DNA from: Loripinus fragilis
Lineage: Eukaryota > Mollusca > Bivalvia > Lucinida > Lucinidae
Length of the DNA stretch: 64,000 nucleotides
NCBI GenBank assembly: GCA_964019695.1
Contig: OZ026525.1
Coordinates: 67,439,753 to 67,503,752, forward strand
Reading direction: 5' to 3'
This document shows positions 25,601 through 38,706 of this stretch, one piece after another. A model generated the notes under the pieces. The model saw only the letters and a program-made list of their open reading frames with translations. It did no database searches and had not been told where the DNA came from. Both the position numbers and the translations under genes were made by a program. Numbering within the stretch: the stretch's first letter is position 1; every line of letters starts with the position of its first letter.

Positions 25601-26268
25601 GGAATAAATGATTAAGCCAAAAAATGTTTTCTTAGCACAATTTAAGAAAGTACCTAATTTTCAATATTTTTGTAAGGGTCGTGCCTGTCGAATTTCCATC
25701 AAAAATTCAATTTTCTAAAAATTGCCTAAAATTGTAGAGAAACACTTCATTTGATGAAAGGAATAAATAATTTAGAGAAAAAATATTTTCTTAGCACAAT
25801 TTAAGATAGTACCTAATTTTCACTATTTTTGTAAGGTCCACGCCTGTCGAATTTCCGTCAAAAATTCAATTTTCCAAAAATTGCCTAAAATTGTGGAGAA
25901 ACACTTCTTTTGATGAAAGGAGTAAATAATTTAGCCAAAAAATATTTTCTTAGCACAATTTAAGATAGTAAAAAAATTTCACTATTTTTGTAAGGTCCGC
26001 GCCTGTCGAATTTCCGTCAAAAATTCAATTTTCCAAAAATTGCCTAAAATTGTGGAGATACAGTTCTTTCGATGAAAGGAATAAATAATTTAGCTAAAAA
26101 ATATTTTTTAGCACAATTTAAGATAGTACCTAATTTTCACTATTTTTGTAAGGTCCGCGCCTGTCGAATTTCCATCAAAAATTCAATTTTCCGAAAATTG
26201 CCTAAAATAGTGGAGAAACACTTCTTTTGATGAAAGGAATAAATAATTTAGAGAAATAATATTTTCTT

Positions 26269-26476
26269 AGCACAATTTAAGATAGTACTTCATTTTCACT
26301 ATTTTTGTAAGGTCCGCGCCAATCCAATTTTCGTCAAAAAATCAATTTTCCAAAAATTGCCTAACGCCCCTGTCGAATTTCCGTCAAAAATTCAATTTTC
26401 CAAAAATTGCCTAAAATTGTGGAGAAACACTTCTTTTGATGAAAGGAATAAATTATTTAGCAAAAAATATTTTTTT
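26269..26476. repeat. Monomer plus 50-bp partial monomer (junction 3)
   Basis: The identical junction at 26364/26365 lies at offset 13425 from junction 1, in the second large unit, which carries it only once. Confidence 0.9.
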
Positions 26477-29400
26477 AGCACAATTTAAGATAGTACCTAA
26501 TTTTCACTATTTTTGTAAGGTACGCGCCTGTCCAATTTCCGTCAAAAATTCAATTTTCAAAAAAATTGCCTAAAATTGTGGAGAAACACTTCTTTTGATG
26601 AAAGGAATAAATAATTTAGCCAAAAAAATGTTTTCTTAGCACAATCTAAGATAGTACCTAATTTTCAATATTTTTGTAAGGGTCGTGCCTGTCGAAGATC
26701 CGTCAAAAATTCAATTTTCAAAACATTGCCTAAAATTGTGGAGAAACACTTCTTTTGATGAAAGGAATAAATAATTTAGCCAAAAAATATTTTCTTAGCA
26801 CAATTTAAGATAGTAAAAAAAATTCACTATTTTTGTTAGGTCCGCGCCTGTCGAATTTCCGTCAAAAATTCAATTTTCTAAAAATTGCCTAAAATTGTGG
26901 AGAAACAGTTCTTATGATGAGAGGAATAAATAATTTAGCCAAAAAATATTTTCTTAGCACAATTTAAGATAGTACCTAATTTTCACCATTTTTGTAAGGC
27001 TCGCCCCTGTCGAATATCGGTCAAAAATTCAATTTTCCAAAAATTGCCTAAAATTGTGGAGAAACACTTCTTTTGATGAAAGGAATAAATAATTTAGCGA
27101 AAAAATATTTTCTTAGCACAATTTAAGATAGTACCTAATTTTCAATATTTTTGTAAGGTCCGCGCCTGTCAAATTTCCGTCAAAAATTCAATTTTCCAGA
27201 AATTGCCTAAAATTGTGGAAAAACACTTCTTTTGATGAAAGGAATAAATAATTTAGCCAAAAAATATTTTCTTAGCACAAATTAAGATAGAACCTAATTT
27301 ACACTATTTTTGTAAGGTCGGCGTCTGTCGAATTTCCGTCAAAAATTCAATTTTCCAAAAATTGCCTAAAATTGTGGAGAAACACTTCTTTTGATGAAAG
27401 GAATAAATAATTTAGCCAAAATTTTTTTTTTCTTAGCACAATTTATGAAAGTACCTAATTTTCACTATTTTTGTAAGGTCCGCGACAATCCAATTTTCGT
27501 CAAAAAATCAATTTTCCAAAAAAGCCTAAAATTGTGGAGAAACATTTCTTTTGATGAAAGGAATAAATAATTTAGCCAAAAAATATTTTCTTAGCACAAT
27601 TTAAGATAGTACCTAATTTTCACTACTTTTGTTAGGTCCGTGCCTGTCGAATTTCCGTCAAAAATTCAATTTTCCAAAAATTGCCTAAAATTGTGGAGAA
27701 ACACTTCTTTTGATGAAAGGAATAAATAATTTAGAGAAAAAATATTTTCTTTGCACAATTTAAGATAGAACAAATTTTCACTATTTTTGTAAGGTCCACG
27801 CCTGTCGAATTTCCGTTAAAAATCCAATTTTCCAAAAATTGCCTAAAATTGTGGAGAAACACTTCTTTTGATGAAAGGAATAAATAATTTAGCCAAATAA
27901 TATTTTCTTAGCACATTTTCAGATAGTACAAAAATTTCAATATTTTTGTAAGGTCCGCGCCTGTCAAATTTACGTCAAAAATTCATTTTTCTGAAAATTG
28001 CCCAAAATTGTGGAGAAACACATCTTTTGAAGAAAGGAATAAATAATTTAGCAAAAAATATTTTCTTAGCATAATTTAAGATAGTACCTAATTTTCACTA
28101 TTTTTGTAAGGTACGCGCCTGGCGAATTTCCGTCAAAAATTCAATTTCCAAAAATTGCCTAAAATTGTGGAGTAACACTTCTTTTGATGAAAGGAATAAA
28201 TAATTTAGCCAAAAAATATTTTCTTAGCACAAATTAAGATAGTACCTAATTTTCACTATTTTTGTAAGGTCTGCGCCTGTCGAATTTCCGTCAAAAATTC
28301 AATTTTCCAAAAATTGCCTAAAATTGTGGAGAAACACTTCTTTTGATGAAAGGAATAAATGATTAAGCCAAAAAATGTTTTCTTAGCACAATCTAAGATA
28401 GTACCTAATTTTCAATATTTTTGTAAGGGTCGTGCCTGTCGAATTTCCATCAAAAATTCAATTTTCTAAAAATTGCCTAAAATTGTAGAGAAACACTTCT
28501 TTTGATGAAAGGAATAAATAATTAAGCCAAAAAATATTTTTTAGCACAATTTAAGATAGTACCTAATTTTCACTATTTTTGTAAGGTCCACGCCTGTCGA
28601 ATTTCCGTCAAAAATTCAATTTTCCAAAAATTACCTAAAATTGTGGAGAAACACTTCTTTTGATGAAAGGAATAAATAATTTAGCCAAAAAATATTTTCT
28701 TAGCCCAAATTAAGATAGTACCTAGTTTTCACTATTTTTGTAAGGTCCGCGCCTGTCAAATTTCCGTCAAAAATTCAATTATCCAAAAATTGCCTAAAAT
28801 TGTGGAGAAACCTTTCTTTTGATGAAAGGAATAAATAATTTAGAGAAATAATATTTTCTTAGCACAATTTAAGATAGTACCTAAATTTCACTATTTTTGT
28901 TAGGTTCGGGCCTGTCGAATTTCCGTCTAAAATTCAATTTTCCAAAAATTGCCTAAAATACTGGAGAAACACTTCTTTTGATGAAAGGAATAAATAATTT
29001 AGCAAAAAATATTTTCTTAGAACAATTTAAGATAGTACCTAATTTCCACTATTTTTGTAAGGGTCGCGCCTGTCGAATTTCCATCAAAAATTTAATTTTC
29101 CGAAATTTCCCTAAAATTGTGGAGAAACACTTCTTTTGATGAAAGGAATAAATAATTTAGAGAAATAATATTTTCTTAGCACAATTTAAGATAGTCCCTA
29201 ATTTTCACTATTTTTGTAAGGTCCGCGCCAATCCAATTTCCGTCAAAAATTCAATTTTCCAAAAATTGCCTAAAATTGTGGAGAAACACTTCTTTTGATG
29301 AAAGGAATAAATTATTTAGCAAAAAAATATTTTTTAGCACAAATTAAGAAAGTACCTAATTTTCACTATTTTTGTAAGGTACGCGCCTGTCGAATTTCCG

Positions 29401-30449
29401 TCAAAAATTCAATTTTCCAAAAATTGCCTAAAATTGTGGAGAAACACTTCTTTTGATGAAAGGAATAAATAATTTAGCCAAAAAATATTTTCTTAACACA
29501 ATTTAAGATAGTAAAAAAATTTCACTATTTTTGTTAGGTCCGCGCCTGTCGAATTTCCGTCAAAAATTCAATTTTCTCAAAATTGCCTAAAATTGTGGAG
29601 AAACAGTTCTTATGATGAAAGGAATAAATAATTTAGCCAAAAAATATTTTCTTAGCACAATTTAAGATAGTACCTAATTTTCAATATTTTTGTAAGGTCC
29701 GCGCCTGTCAAATTTCCGTCAAAAATTCAATTTTCCAGAAAATGCCTAAAATTGTGGAAAAACACTTCTTTTGATGAAAGGATTAAATAATTTAGCCAAA
29801 AAATATTTTCTTAGCACAAATTAAGATAGAACCTAATTTTCACTATTTTTGTAAGGTCCGCGTCTGTCGAATTTCCGTCAAAAATTCAATTTTCCAAAAA
29901 TTGCCTAAAATTGTGGAGAAACACTTCTTTTGATGAAAGGAATAAATAATTTAGCCAAAAATTTTTTTTTCTTAGCACAATTTAAGATAGTACCTAATTT
30001 TCACTATTTTTGTAAGGTCCGCGCCTGTCGAATTTCCATTAAAAATTCAATTTTCCGAAAATTGCCTAAAATAGTGGAGAAACACTTCTTTTGATGAAAG
30101 GAATAAATAATTTAGAGAAATAATATTTTCTTAGCACAATTTAAGATAGTACCTAATTTTCACTATTTTTGTAAGGTCCACGCCTGTCGAATTTCCGTCA
30201 AAAATTCAATTTTCCTAAAATTGCCTAAAATTGTGGAGATACAGTTCTTTTGATGAAAGGAATAAATAATTTAGCTAAAAAATATTTTTTAGCACAATTT
30301 AAGATAGTACCTAATTTTCACTATTTTTGTATGGTCCACGCCTGTCGAATTTCCATCAAAAATTCAATTTTCCGAAAATTGCCTAAAATAGTGGAGAAAC
30401 ACTTCTTTTGATGAAAGGAATAAATAATTTAGAGAAATAATATTTTCTT

Positions 30450-30660
30450 AGCACAATTTAAGATAGTACTTCATTTTCACTATTTTTGTAAGGTCCGCGC
30501 CAATCCAATTTTCGTCAAAAAATCAATTTTCCAAAAATTGCCTAACGCCCCTGTCGAATTTCCGTCAAAAATTCAATTTTCCAAAAATTGCCTAAAATTG
30601 TGGAGAAACACTTCTTTTGATGAAAGGAATAAATAATTTAGCCAAAAAATTTTTTTTCTT
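30450..30660. repeat. Monomer plus 50-bp partial monomer (junction 4)
   Basis: The same junction occurs at 30545/30546. Here the monomer after it runs into CCAAAAAATTTTTTTTCTTAG instead of the TTATTTAGCAAAAAAT form seen after the other five, so the right flank has been exchanged since. Confidence 0.87.
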
Positions 30661-32250
30661 AGCACAATTTAAGAAAGTACCTAATTTTCATTATTTTTGT
30701 AAGGTCCGCGCCAATCCAATTTTCGTCAAAAAATCAACTTTCCAAAAAAGCCTAAAATTGTGGAGAAACAGTTCTTTTGATGAAAGGAATAAATAATTTA
30801 GCCAAAAAATATTTTCTTAGCACAATTTAAGATAGTATCTAATTTTCACTATTTTTGTAAGGTCCGCGCCTGTCGAATTTCCGTCAAAAATTCAATTTCC
30901 AAAAATTGCCTAAAATTGTGGAGAAACACTTCTTTTGATGAAAGGAATAAATAATTTAGCCAAAAAATATTTTCTTAGCACAATTTAAGATAGTACCTAA
31001 TTTTCACTATTTTTGTTAGGTCCGTGCCTGTCGAATTTCCGTCAAAAATTCAATTTTCCAAAACTTGCCTAAAAATGTGGAGAAACACTTCTTTTGATGA
31101 AAGGAATAAATAATTTAGAGAAAAAATATTTTCTTTGCACAATTTAAGATAGTAGCAAATTTTCACTATTTTTGTAAGGTCCACGCCTGTCGAATTTACG
31201 TTAAAAATTCAATTTTCCAAAAATTGCCTAAAATTGTGGAGAAACACTTCTTTTGATGAAAGGAATAAATAATGTAGCCAAAAAATATTTTCTTAGCCCA
31301 AATTAAGATAGTACCTAATTTTCACTATTTTTGTAAGGTCCGCGCCTGTCAAATTTCCGTCAAAAATTCAATTTTCCAAAAATTGCCTAAAATTGTGGAG
31401 AAACACTTCTTTAGATGAAAGGAATAAATAATTTAGCCAAAAAATGTTTTCTTAGCACAATCTAAGATAGTACCTAATTTTCAATATTTTTGTAAGGGTC
31501 GTGCCTGTCGAATTTCCGTCAAAAATTCAATTTTCAAAAAATTGCCTAAAATTGTGGAGAAACACTTCTTTTGATGAAAAGAATAAATAATTTAGCCAAA
31601 AAATATTTTCTTAGCACAATTTAAGATAGTAAAAAAATTTCACTATTTTTGTAAGGTCCGCGCCTGTCGAATTTCCGTCAAAAATTCAATTTTCTAAAAA
31701 TTGCCTAAAATTGTGGAGAAACAGTTCTTATGATGAAAGGAATAAATAATTTAGCCAAAAAATATTTTCTTAGCACAATTTAAGATAGTACTAAATTTTC
31801 ACCATTTTTGTAAGGCTCGCCCCTGTCGAATACCGGTCAAAAATTCAATTTTCCAAAAATTGCCTAAAATTGTGGAGAAACACTTCTTTTGATGAAAGGA
31901 ATAAATAATTTAGCGAAAAAATATTTTCTTACCACAATTTAAGATAGTACCTAATTTTCAATATTTTTGTAAGGTCCGCGCCTGTCAAATTTCCGTCAAA
32001 AATTCAATTTTCCAGAAATTGCCTAAAATTGTGGAAAAACACTTCTTTTGATAAAAGGAATAAATAATTTAGCCAAAAAATATTTTCTTAGCACAAATTA
32101 AGATAGAACCTAATTTACACTATTTTTGTAAGGTCCGCGTCTGTCGAATTTCCGTCAAAAATTCAATTTTCCAAAAATTGCCTAAAATTGTGGAGAAACA
32201 CTTCTTTTGATGAAAGGAATAAATAATTTAGCCAAAAAATTTTTTTTCTT
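30661..32250. repeat. 1,590-bp unit of the middle block
   Basis: About ten monomers begin with the CAACTTTCC monomer and end with the AATTTACACTATT/GTCTGTCG monomer. The next CAACTTTCC monomer starts at 32251. This unit lacks the 50-bp partial monomer, which ends just before it. Confidence 0.7.
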
Positions 32251-33890
32251 AGCACAATTTAAGAAAGTACCTAATTTTCATTATTTTTGTAAGGTCCGCG
32301 CCAATCCAATTTTCGTCAAAAAATCAACTTTCCAAAAAAGCCTAAAATTGTGGAGAAACAGTTCTTTTGATGAAAGGAATAAATAATTTAGCCAAAAAAT
32401 ATTTTCTTAGCACAATTTAAGATAGTATCTAATTTTCACTATTTTTGTAAGGTCCGCGCCTGTCGAATTTCCGTCAAAAATTCAATTTCCTAAAATTGCC
32501 TAAAATTGTGGAGATACAGCTCTTTCGATGAAAGGAATAAATAATTTAGCTAAAAAATATTTTTTAGCACAATTTAAGATAGTACCTAATTTTCACTATT
32601 TTTGTATGGTCCGCGCCTGTCGAATTTCCAACAAAAATTCAATTTTCCGAAAATTGCCTAAAATAGTGGAGAAACACTTCTTTTGATGAAAGGAATAAAT
32701 AATTTAGAGAAATAATATTTTCTTAGCACAATTTAAGATAGTACTTCATTTTCACTATTTTTGTAAGGTCCGCGCCAATCCAATTTTTGTCAAAAAATCA
32801 ATTTTCCAAAAATTGCCTAACGCCCCTGTCGAATTTCCGTCAAAAATTCAATTTTCCAAAAATTGCCTAAAATTGTGGAGAAACACTTCTTTTGATGAAA
32901 GGAATTAATTATTTAGCAAAAAATATTTTTTTAGCACAATTTAAGATAGTACCTAATTTTCACTATTTTTGTAAGGTACGCGCCGGTCCAATTTCCGTCA
33001 AAAATTCAATTTTCAAAAAAATTGCCTAAAATTGTGGAGAAACACTTCTTTTGATGAAAGGAATAAATAATTTAGCCAAAAAATGTTTTCTTAGCACAAT
33101 CTAAGATAGTACCTAATTTTCAATATTTTTGTAAGGGTCGTGCCTGTCGAATTTCCGTCAAAAATTCAATTTCCATAAAAATTGCCTAAACTTGTGGAGA
33201 AACACTTCTTTTGATGAAAGGAATAAATAATTTAGCCAAAAAATATTTTCTTAGCACAATTTAAGATAGTAAAAAAATTTCACTATTTTTGTTAGGTCCA
33301 CGCCTGTCGAATTTCCGTCAAAAATTCTATTTTCTAAAAATTGCCTAAAATTGTGGAGAAACAGTTCTTATGATGAGAGGAATAAATAATTTAGCCAAAA
33401 AATATTTTCTTAGCACAATTTAAGATAGTACCTAATTTTCACCATTTTTGTAAGGCTCGCCCCTGTCGAATATCGGTCAAAAATTAATTTTCCAAAAATT
33501 GCCTAAAATTGTGGAGAAACACTTCTTTTGATGAAAGGAATAAATAATTTAGCGAAAAAATATTTTCTTACCACAATTTAAGATAGTACCTAATTTTCAA
33601 TATTTTTGTAAGGGATCGCGCCTGTCAAAGTTCCGTCAAAAATTCAATTATCCAGAAATTGCCTAAAATTGTGGAAAAACACTTCTTTTGATGAAAGGAA
33701 TAAATAATTTAGCCAAAAAATATTTTCTTAGCACAAATTAAGATAGAACCTAATTTACACTATTTTTGTAAGGTCCGCGTCTGTCGAATTTCCGTCAAAA
33801 ATTCAATTTTCCAAAAATTGCCTAAAATTGTGGAGAAACACTTCTTTTGATGAAAGGAATAAATAATTTAGCCAAAAAATTTTTTTTCTT
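32251..33890. repeat. 1,640-bp unit of the middle block
   Basis: Ten monomers plus the 50-bp partial monomer begin with the CAACTTTCC monomer. Early in the unit the TTTCCTAAAATTGCC variant is followed by GAGATACAGCTCTTTCG, and then by the TATGGTCCGCGCC and CTTCATTTTC monomers. It ends, like the previous unit, with AATTTACAC. Start and end match the neighbouring unit but the middle does not, which is what unequal exchange at different registers would produce. Confidence 0.7.
32725..32932. repeat. Monomer plus 50-bp partial monomer (junction 5)
   Basis: The same junction occurs at 32820/32821, with CAATTTTTGTC in place of CAATTTTCGTC just before it (a CG to TG change) and GGAATTAATT after it. 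Confidence 0.88.
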
Positions 33891-36800
33891 AGCACAATTT
33901 AAGAAAGTACCTAATTTTCATTATTTTTGTAAGGTCCGCGCCAATCCAATTTTCGTCAAAAAATCAACTTTCCAAAAAAGACTAAAATTGTGGAGAAACA
34001 GTTCTTTTGATGAAAGGAATAAATAATTTAGCCAAAAAATATTTTCTTAGCACAATTTAAGATAGTATCTAATTTTCACTATTTTTGTAAGGTCCGCGCC
34101 TGTCAAATTTCCGTCAAAAATTCAATTTCCAAAAATTGCCTAAAATTGTGGAGAAACACTTCTTTTGATGAAAGGAATAAATAATTTAGCCAAAAAATAT
34201 TTTCTTAGCACAATTTAAGATAGTACCTTATTTTCACTATTTTTGTTAGGTCCGTGCCTGTCGAATTTCCGTCAAAAATTCAATTTTCCAAAACTTGCCT
34301 AAAAATGTGGAGAAACACTTCTTTTGATGAAAGGAATAAATAATTTAGAGAAAAAATATTTTCTTTGCACAATTTAAGATAGTACCAAATTTTCACTATT
34401 TTTGTAAGGTCCACGCCTGTCGAATTTACGTTAAAAATTCAATTTTCCAAAAATTGCCTAAAATTGTGGAGAAACACTTCTTTTGATGAAAGGAATAAAT
34501 AATTTAGCCAAATAATATTTTCTTAGCACATTTTCAGATAGTACAAAAATTTCAATATTTTTGTAAGGTCCGCGCCTGTCAAATTTACGTCAAAAATTCA
34601 ATTTTCTGAAAATTGCCCAAAATTGTGGAGAAACACTTCTTTTGAAGAAAGGAATAAATAATTTAGCAAAAAATATTTTCTTAGCATAATTTAAGATAGT
34701 ACCTAATTTTCACTATTTTTGTAAGGTACGCGCCTGGCGAATTTCCGTCAAAAATTCAATTTCCAAAAATTGCCTAAAATTGTGGAGTAACACTTCTTTT
34801 GATGAAAGGAATAAATAATTTAGCCAAAAAATATTTTCTTAGCACAAATTAAGATAGTACCTAATTTTCACTATTTTTGTAAGGTCTGCGCCTGTCGAAT
34901 TTCCGTCAAAAATTCAATTTTCCAAAAATTGCCTAAAATTGTGGAGAAACACTTCTTTTGATGAAAGGAATAAATAATTTAGCCAAAAAATGTTTTCTTA
35001 GCACAATCTAAGATAGTACCTAATTTTCAATATTTTTGTAAGGGTCGTGCCTGTCGAATTTCCATCAAAAATTCAATTTTCAAAAAATTGCCTAAAATTG
35101 TGGAGAAACACTTCTTTTGATGAAAAGAATAAATAATTTAGCCAAAAAATATTTTCTTAGCACAATTTAAGATAGTAAAAAAATTTCACTATTTTTGTTA
35201 GGTCCGCGCCTGTCGAATTTCCGTCAAAAATTCAATTTTTTAAAAATTGCCTAAAATTGTGGAGAAACAGTTCTTATGATGAAAGGAATAAATAATTTAG
35301 CCAAAAAATATTTTCTTAGCACAATTTAAGATAGTACTAAATTTTCACCATTTTTGTAAGGCTCGCCCCTGTCGAATACCGGTCAAAAATTCAATTTTCC
35401 AAAAATTGCCTAAAATTGTGGAGAAACACTTCTTTTGATGAAAGGAATAAATAATTTAGCGAAAAAATATTTTCTTAGCACAATTTAAGATAGTACCTAA
35501 TTTTCAATATTTTTGTAAGGTCCGCGCCTGTCAAATTTCCGTCAAAAATTCAATTTTCCAGAAATTGCCTAAAGTTGTGGAAAAACACTTCTTTTGATGA
35601 AAGGATTAAACAATTTAGCCAAAAAATATTTTCTTAGCACAAATTAAGATAGAACCTAATTTTCACTATTTTTGTAAGGTCCGCGTCTGTCGAATTTCCG
35701 TCAAAAATTCAATTTTCCAAAAATTGCTTAAAATTGTGGAGAAACACTTCTTTTGATGAAAGGAATAAATAATTTAGCCAAAAAAATTTTTTTCTTAGCA
35801 CAATTTATGAAAGTACCTAATTTTCACTATTTTTGTAAGGTCCGCGACAATCCAATTTTCGTCAAAAAATCAATTTTCCAAAAAAGCCTAAAATTGTGGA
35901 GAAACACTTCTTTTGATGAAAGGAATAAATAATTTAGCCAAAAAATATTTTCTTAGCACAATTTAAGATAGTACCTAATTTTCACTATTTTTGTTAGGTC
36001 CGTGCCTGTCGAATTTCCGTCAAAAATTCAATTTTCCAAAAATTGCCTAAAATTGTGGAGAAACACTTCTTTTTATGAAAGGAATAAATAATTTAGAGAA
36101 AAAATATTTTCTTTGCACAATTTAAGATAGAACAAATTTTTACTATTTTTGTAAGGTCCACGCCTGTCGAATTTCCGTTAAAAATCCAATTTTCCAAAAA
36201 TTGCCTAAAATTGTGGAGAAACACTTCTTTTGATGAAAGGAATAAATAATTTAGCCAAATAATATTTTCTTAGCACAATTTCAGATAGTACAAAAATTTC
36301 ACTATTTTTGTAAGGTCCGCGTCTGTCGAATTTACGTCAAAAATTCAATTTTCTGAAAATTGCCCAAAATTGTGGAGAAACACTTCTTTTGATGAAAGGA
36401 ATAAATAATTTAGCCAAATAATATTTTCTGAGCACATTTTCAGATAGTACAAAAATTTCATTATTTTTGTAAGGTCCGCGCCTGTCAAATTTACGTCAAA
36501 AATTCAATTTTCTGAAAATTGCCCAAAATTGTGGAGAAACACTTCTTTTGAAGAAAGGAATAAATAATTTAGCAAAAAATATTTTCTTAGCATAATTTAA
36601 GATAGTACCTAATTTTCACTATTTTTGTAAGGTACGCGCCTGGCGAATTTCCGTCAAAAATTCAATTTCCAAAAATTGCCTAAAATTGTGGAGTAACACT
36701 TCTTTTGATGAAAGGAATAAATAATTTAGCCAAAAAATATTTTCTTAGCCCAAATTAAGATAGTACCTAATTTTCACAATTTTTGTAAGGTCTGCGCCTG

Positions 36801-38706
36801 TCGAATTTCCGTCAAAAATTCAATTTTCCAAAAATTGCCTAAAATTGTGGAGAAACACTTCTTTTGATGAAAGGAATAAATGATTAAGCCAAAAAATGTT
36901 TTCTTAGCACAATCTAAGATAGTACCTAATTTTCAATATTTTTGTAAGGGTCGTGCCTGTCGAATTTCCATCAAAAAATTCAATTTTCTAAAAATTGCCT
37001 AAAATTGTAGAGAAACACTTCTTTTGATGAAAGGAATAAATAATTTAGAGAAAAAATATTTTCTTAGCACAATTTAAGATAGTACCTAATTTTCACTATT
37101 TTTGTAAGGTCCACGCCTGTCGAATTTCCGTCAAAAATTCAATTTTCCAAAAATTGCCTAAAATTTTGGAGAAACACTTCTTTTGATGAAAGGAGTAAAT
37201 AATTTAGCCAAAAAATATTTTCTTAGCACAATTTAAGATAGTAAAAAAATTTCACTATTTTTGTAAGGTCCGCGCCTGTCGAATTTCCGTCAAAAATTCA
37301 ATTTTCCAAAAATTGCCTAAAATTGTGGAGATACAGTTCTTTGGATGAAAGGAATAAATAATTTAGCTAAAAAATATTTTTTAGCACAATTTAAGATAGT
37401 ACCTAATTTTCACTATTTTTGTAAGGGTCGCGCCTGTCGAATTTCCATCAAAAATTCAATTTTCCGAAAATTGCCTAAAATAGTGGAGAAACACTTCTTT
37501 TGATGAAAGGAATAAATAATTTAGAGAAATAATATTTTCTTAGCACAATTTAAGATAGTACTTCATTTTCACTATTTTTGTAAGGTCCGCGCCAATCCAA
37601 TTTTCGTCAAAAAATCAATTTTCCAAAAATTGCCTAACGCCCCTGTCGAATTTCCGTCAAAAATTCAATGTTCCAAAAATTGCCTAAAATTGTGGAGAAA
37701 CACTTCTTTTGATGAAAGGAATAAATTATTTAGCAAAAAATATTTTTTTAGCACAATTTAAGATAGTACCTAATTTTCACTATTTTTGTAAGGTACGCGC
37801 CTGTCCAATTTCCGTCAAAAATTCAATTTTCAAAAAAATTGCCTAAAATTGTGGAGAAACACTTCTTTTGATGAAAGGAATAAATAATTTAGCCAAAAAA
37901 TGTTTTCTTAGCACAATCTAAGATAGTACCTAATTTTCAATATTTTTGTAAGGGTCGTGCCTGTCGAATTTCCGTCAAAAATTCAATTTTCAAAAAATTG
38001 CCTAAAATTGTGGAGAAACACTTCTTTTGATGAAAAGAATAAATAATTTAGCCAAAAAATATTTTCTTAGCACAATTTAAGATAGTAAAAAAATTTCACT
38101 ATTTTTGTTAGGTCCGCGCCTGTCGAATTTCCGTCAAAAATTCAATTTTCTCAAAATTGCCTAAAATTGTGGAGAAACAGTTCTTATGATGAAAGGAATA
38201 AATAATTTAGCCAAAAAATATTTTCTTAGCACAATTTAAGATAGTACCTAATTTTCACCATTTTTGTAAGGCTCGCCCATGTCGAATACCGGTCAAAAAT
38301 TCAATTTTCCAAAAATTGCCTAAAATTGTGGAGAAACACTTCTTTTGATGAAAGGAATAAATAATTTAGCGAAAAAATATTTTCTTAGCACAATTTAAGA
38401 TAGTACCTAATTTTCAATATTTTTGTAAGGTCCGCGCCTGTCAAATTTCCGTCAAAAATTCAATTTTCAAGAAATTGCCTAAAATTGTGGAAAAACACTT
38501 CTTTTGATGAAAGGATTAAATAATTTAGCCAAAAAATATTTTCTTAGCACAAATTAAGATAGAACCTAATTTTCACTATTTTTGTAAGGTCCGCGTCTGT
38601 CGAATTTCCGTCAAAAATTCAATTTTCCAAAAATTGCCTAAAATTGTGGAGAAACACTTCTTTTGATGAAAGGAATAAATAATTTAGCCAAAAATTTTTT
38701 TTTCTT
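33891..38706. repeat. 4,816-bp composite unit of the middle block
   Basis: It begins with the CAACTTTCC and GATAGTATCT monomers. It then passes through TTAGGTCCGTGCC, AGTACCAAATTTTC, AGCACATTTTCAG, AGCATAATTT with GGCGAATTTCC, ATGTTTTCTTAG and GTAAAAAAATTTC monomers, and repeats much of this series before the 50-bp partial monomer near 37637. It combines the contents of the shorter units with the 11241-13990 type series, so it may be an older, longer unit from which the shorter ones were cut. Confidence 0.65.
37542..37749. repeat. Monomer plus 50-bp partial monomer (junction 6)
   Basis: The same junction occurs at 37637/37638, with CAATGTTCC as a private variant in the following half. This is the last occurrence; the right-hand array from about 40 kb has none. 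Confidence 0.88.

Larger units (their letters stand above)
18980..29654. repeat. Large repeat unit, copy 2 (10.68 kb, shorter)
   Basis: This is copy 2 of the 5398-18979 unit. It is 2,907 bp shorter, which is exactly the 2,750-bp internal duplication plus one 157-bp monomer. It therefore reads as copy 1 without those two expansions, or with them deleted. Differences from copy 1 are sparse single bases, for example GTCCGCATC at 7190 against GCGTC at 20772, GGAATAGAT at 17206 against GGAATAAAT at 27881, and CTGTTGAAT near 18715 against CTGTCGAAT near 29390. After 29654 the monomer order no longer follows the start of the unit, so there is no complete third copy in the window. Confidence 0.82.
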
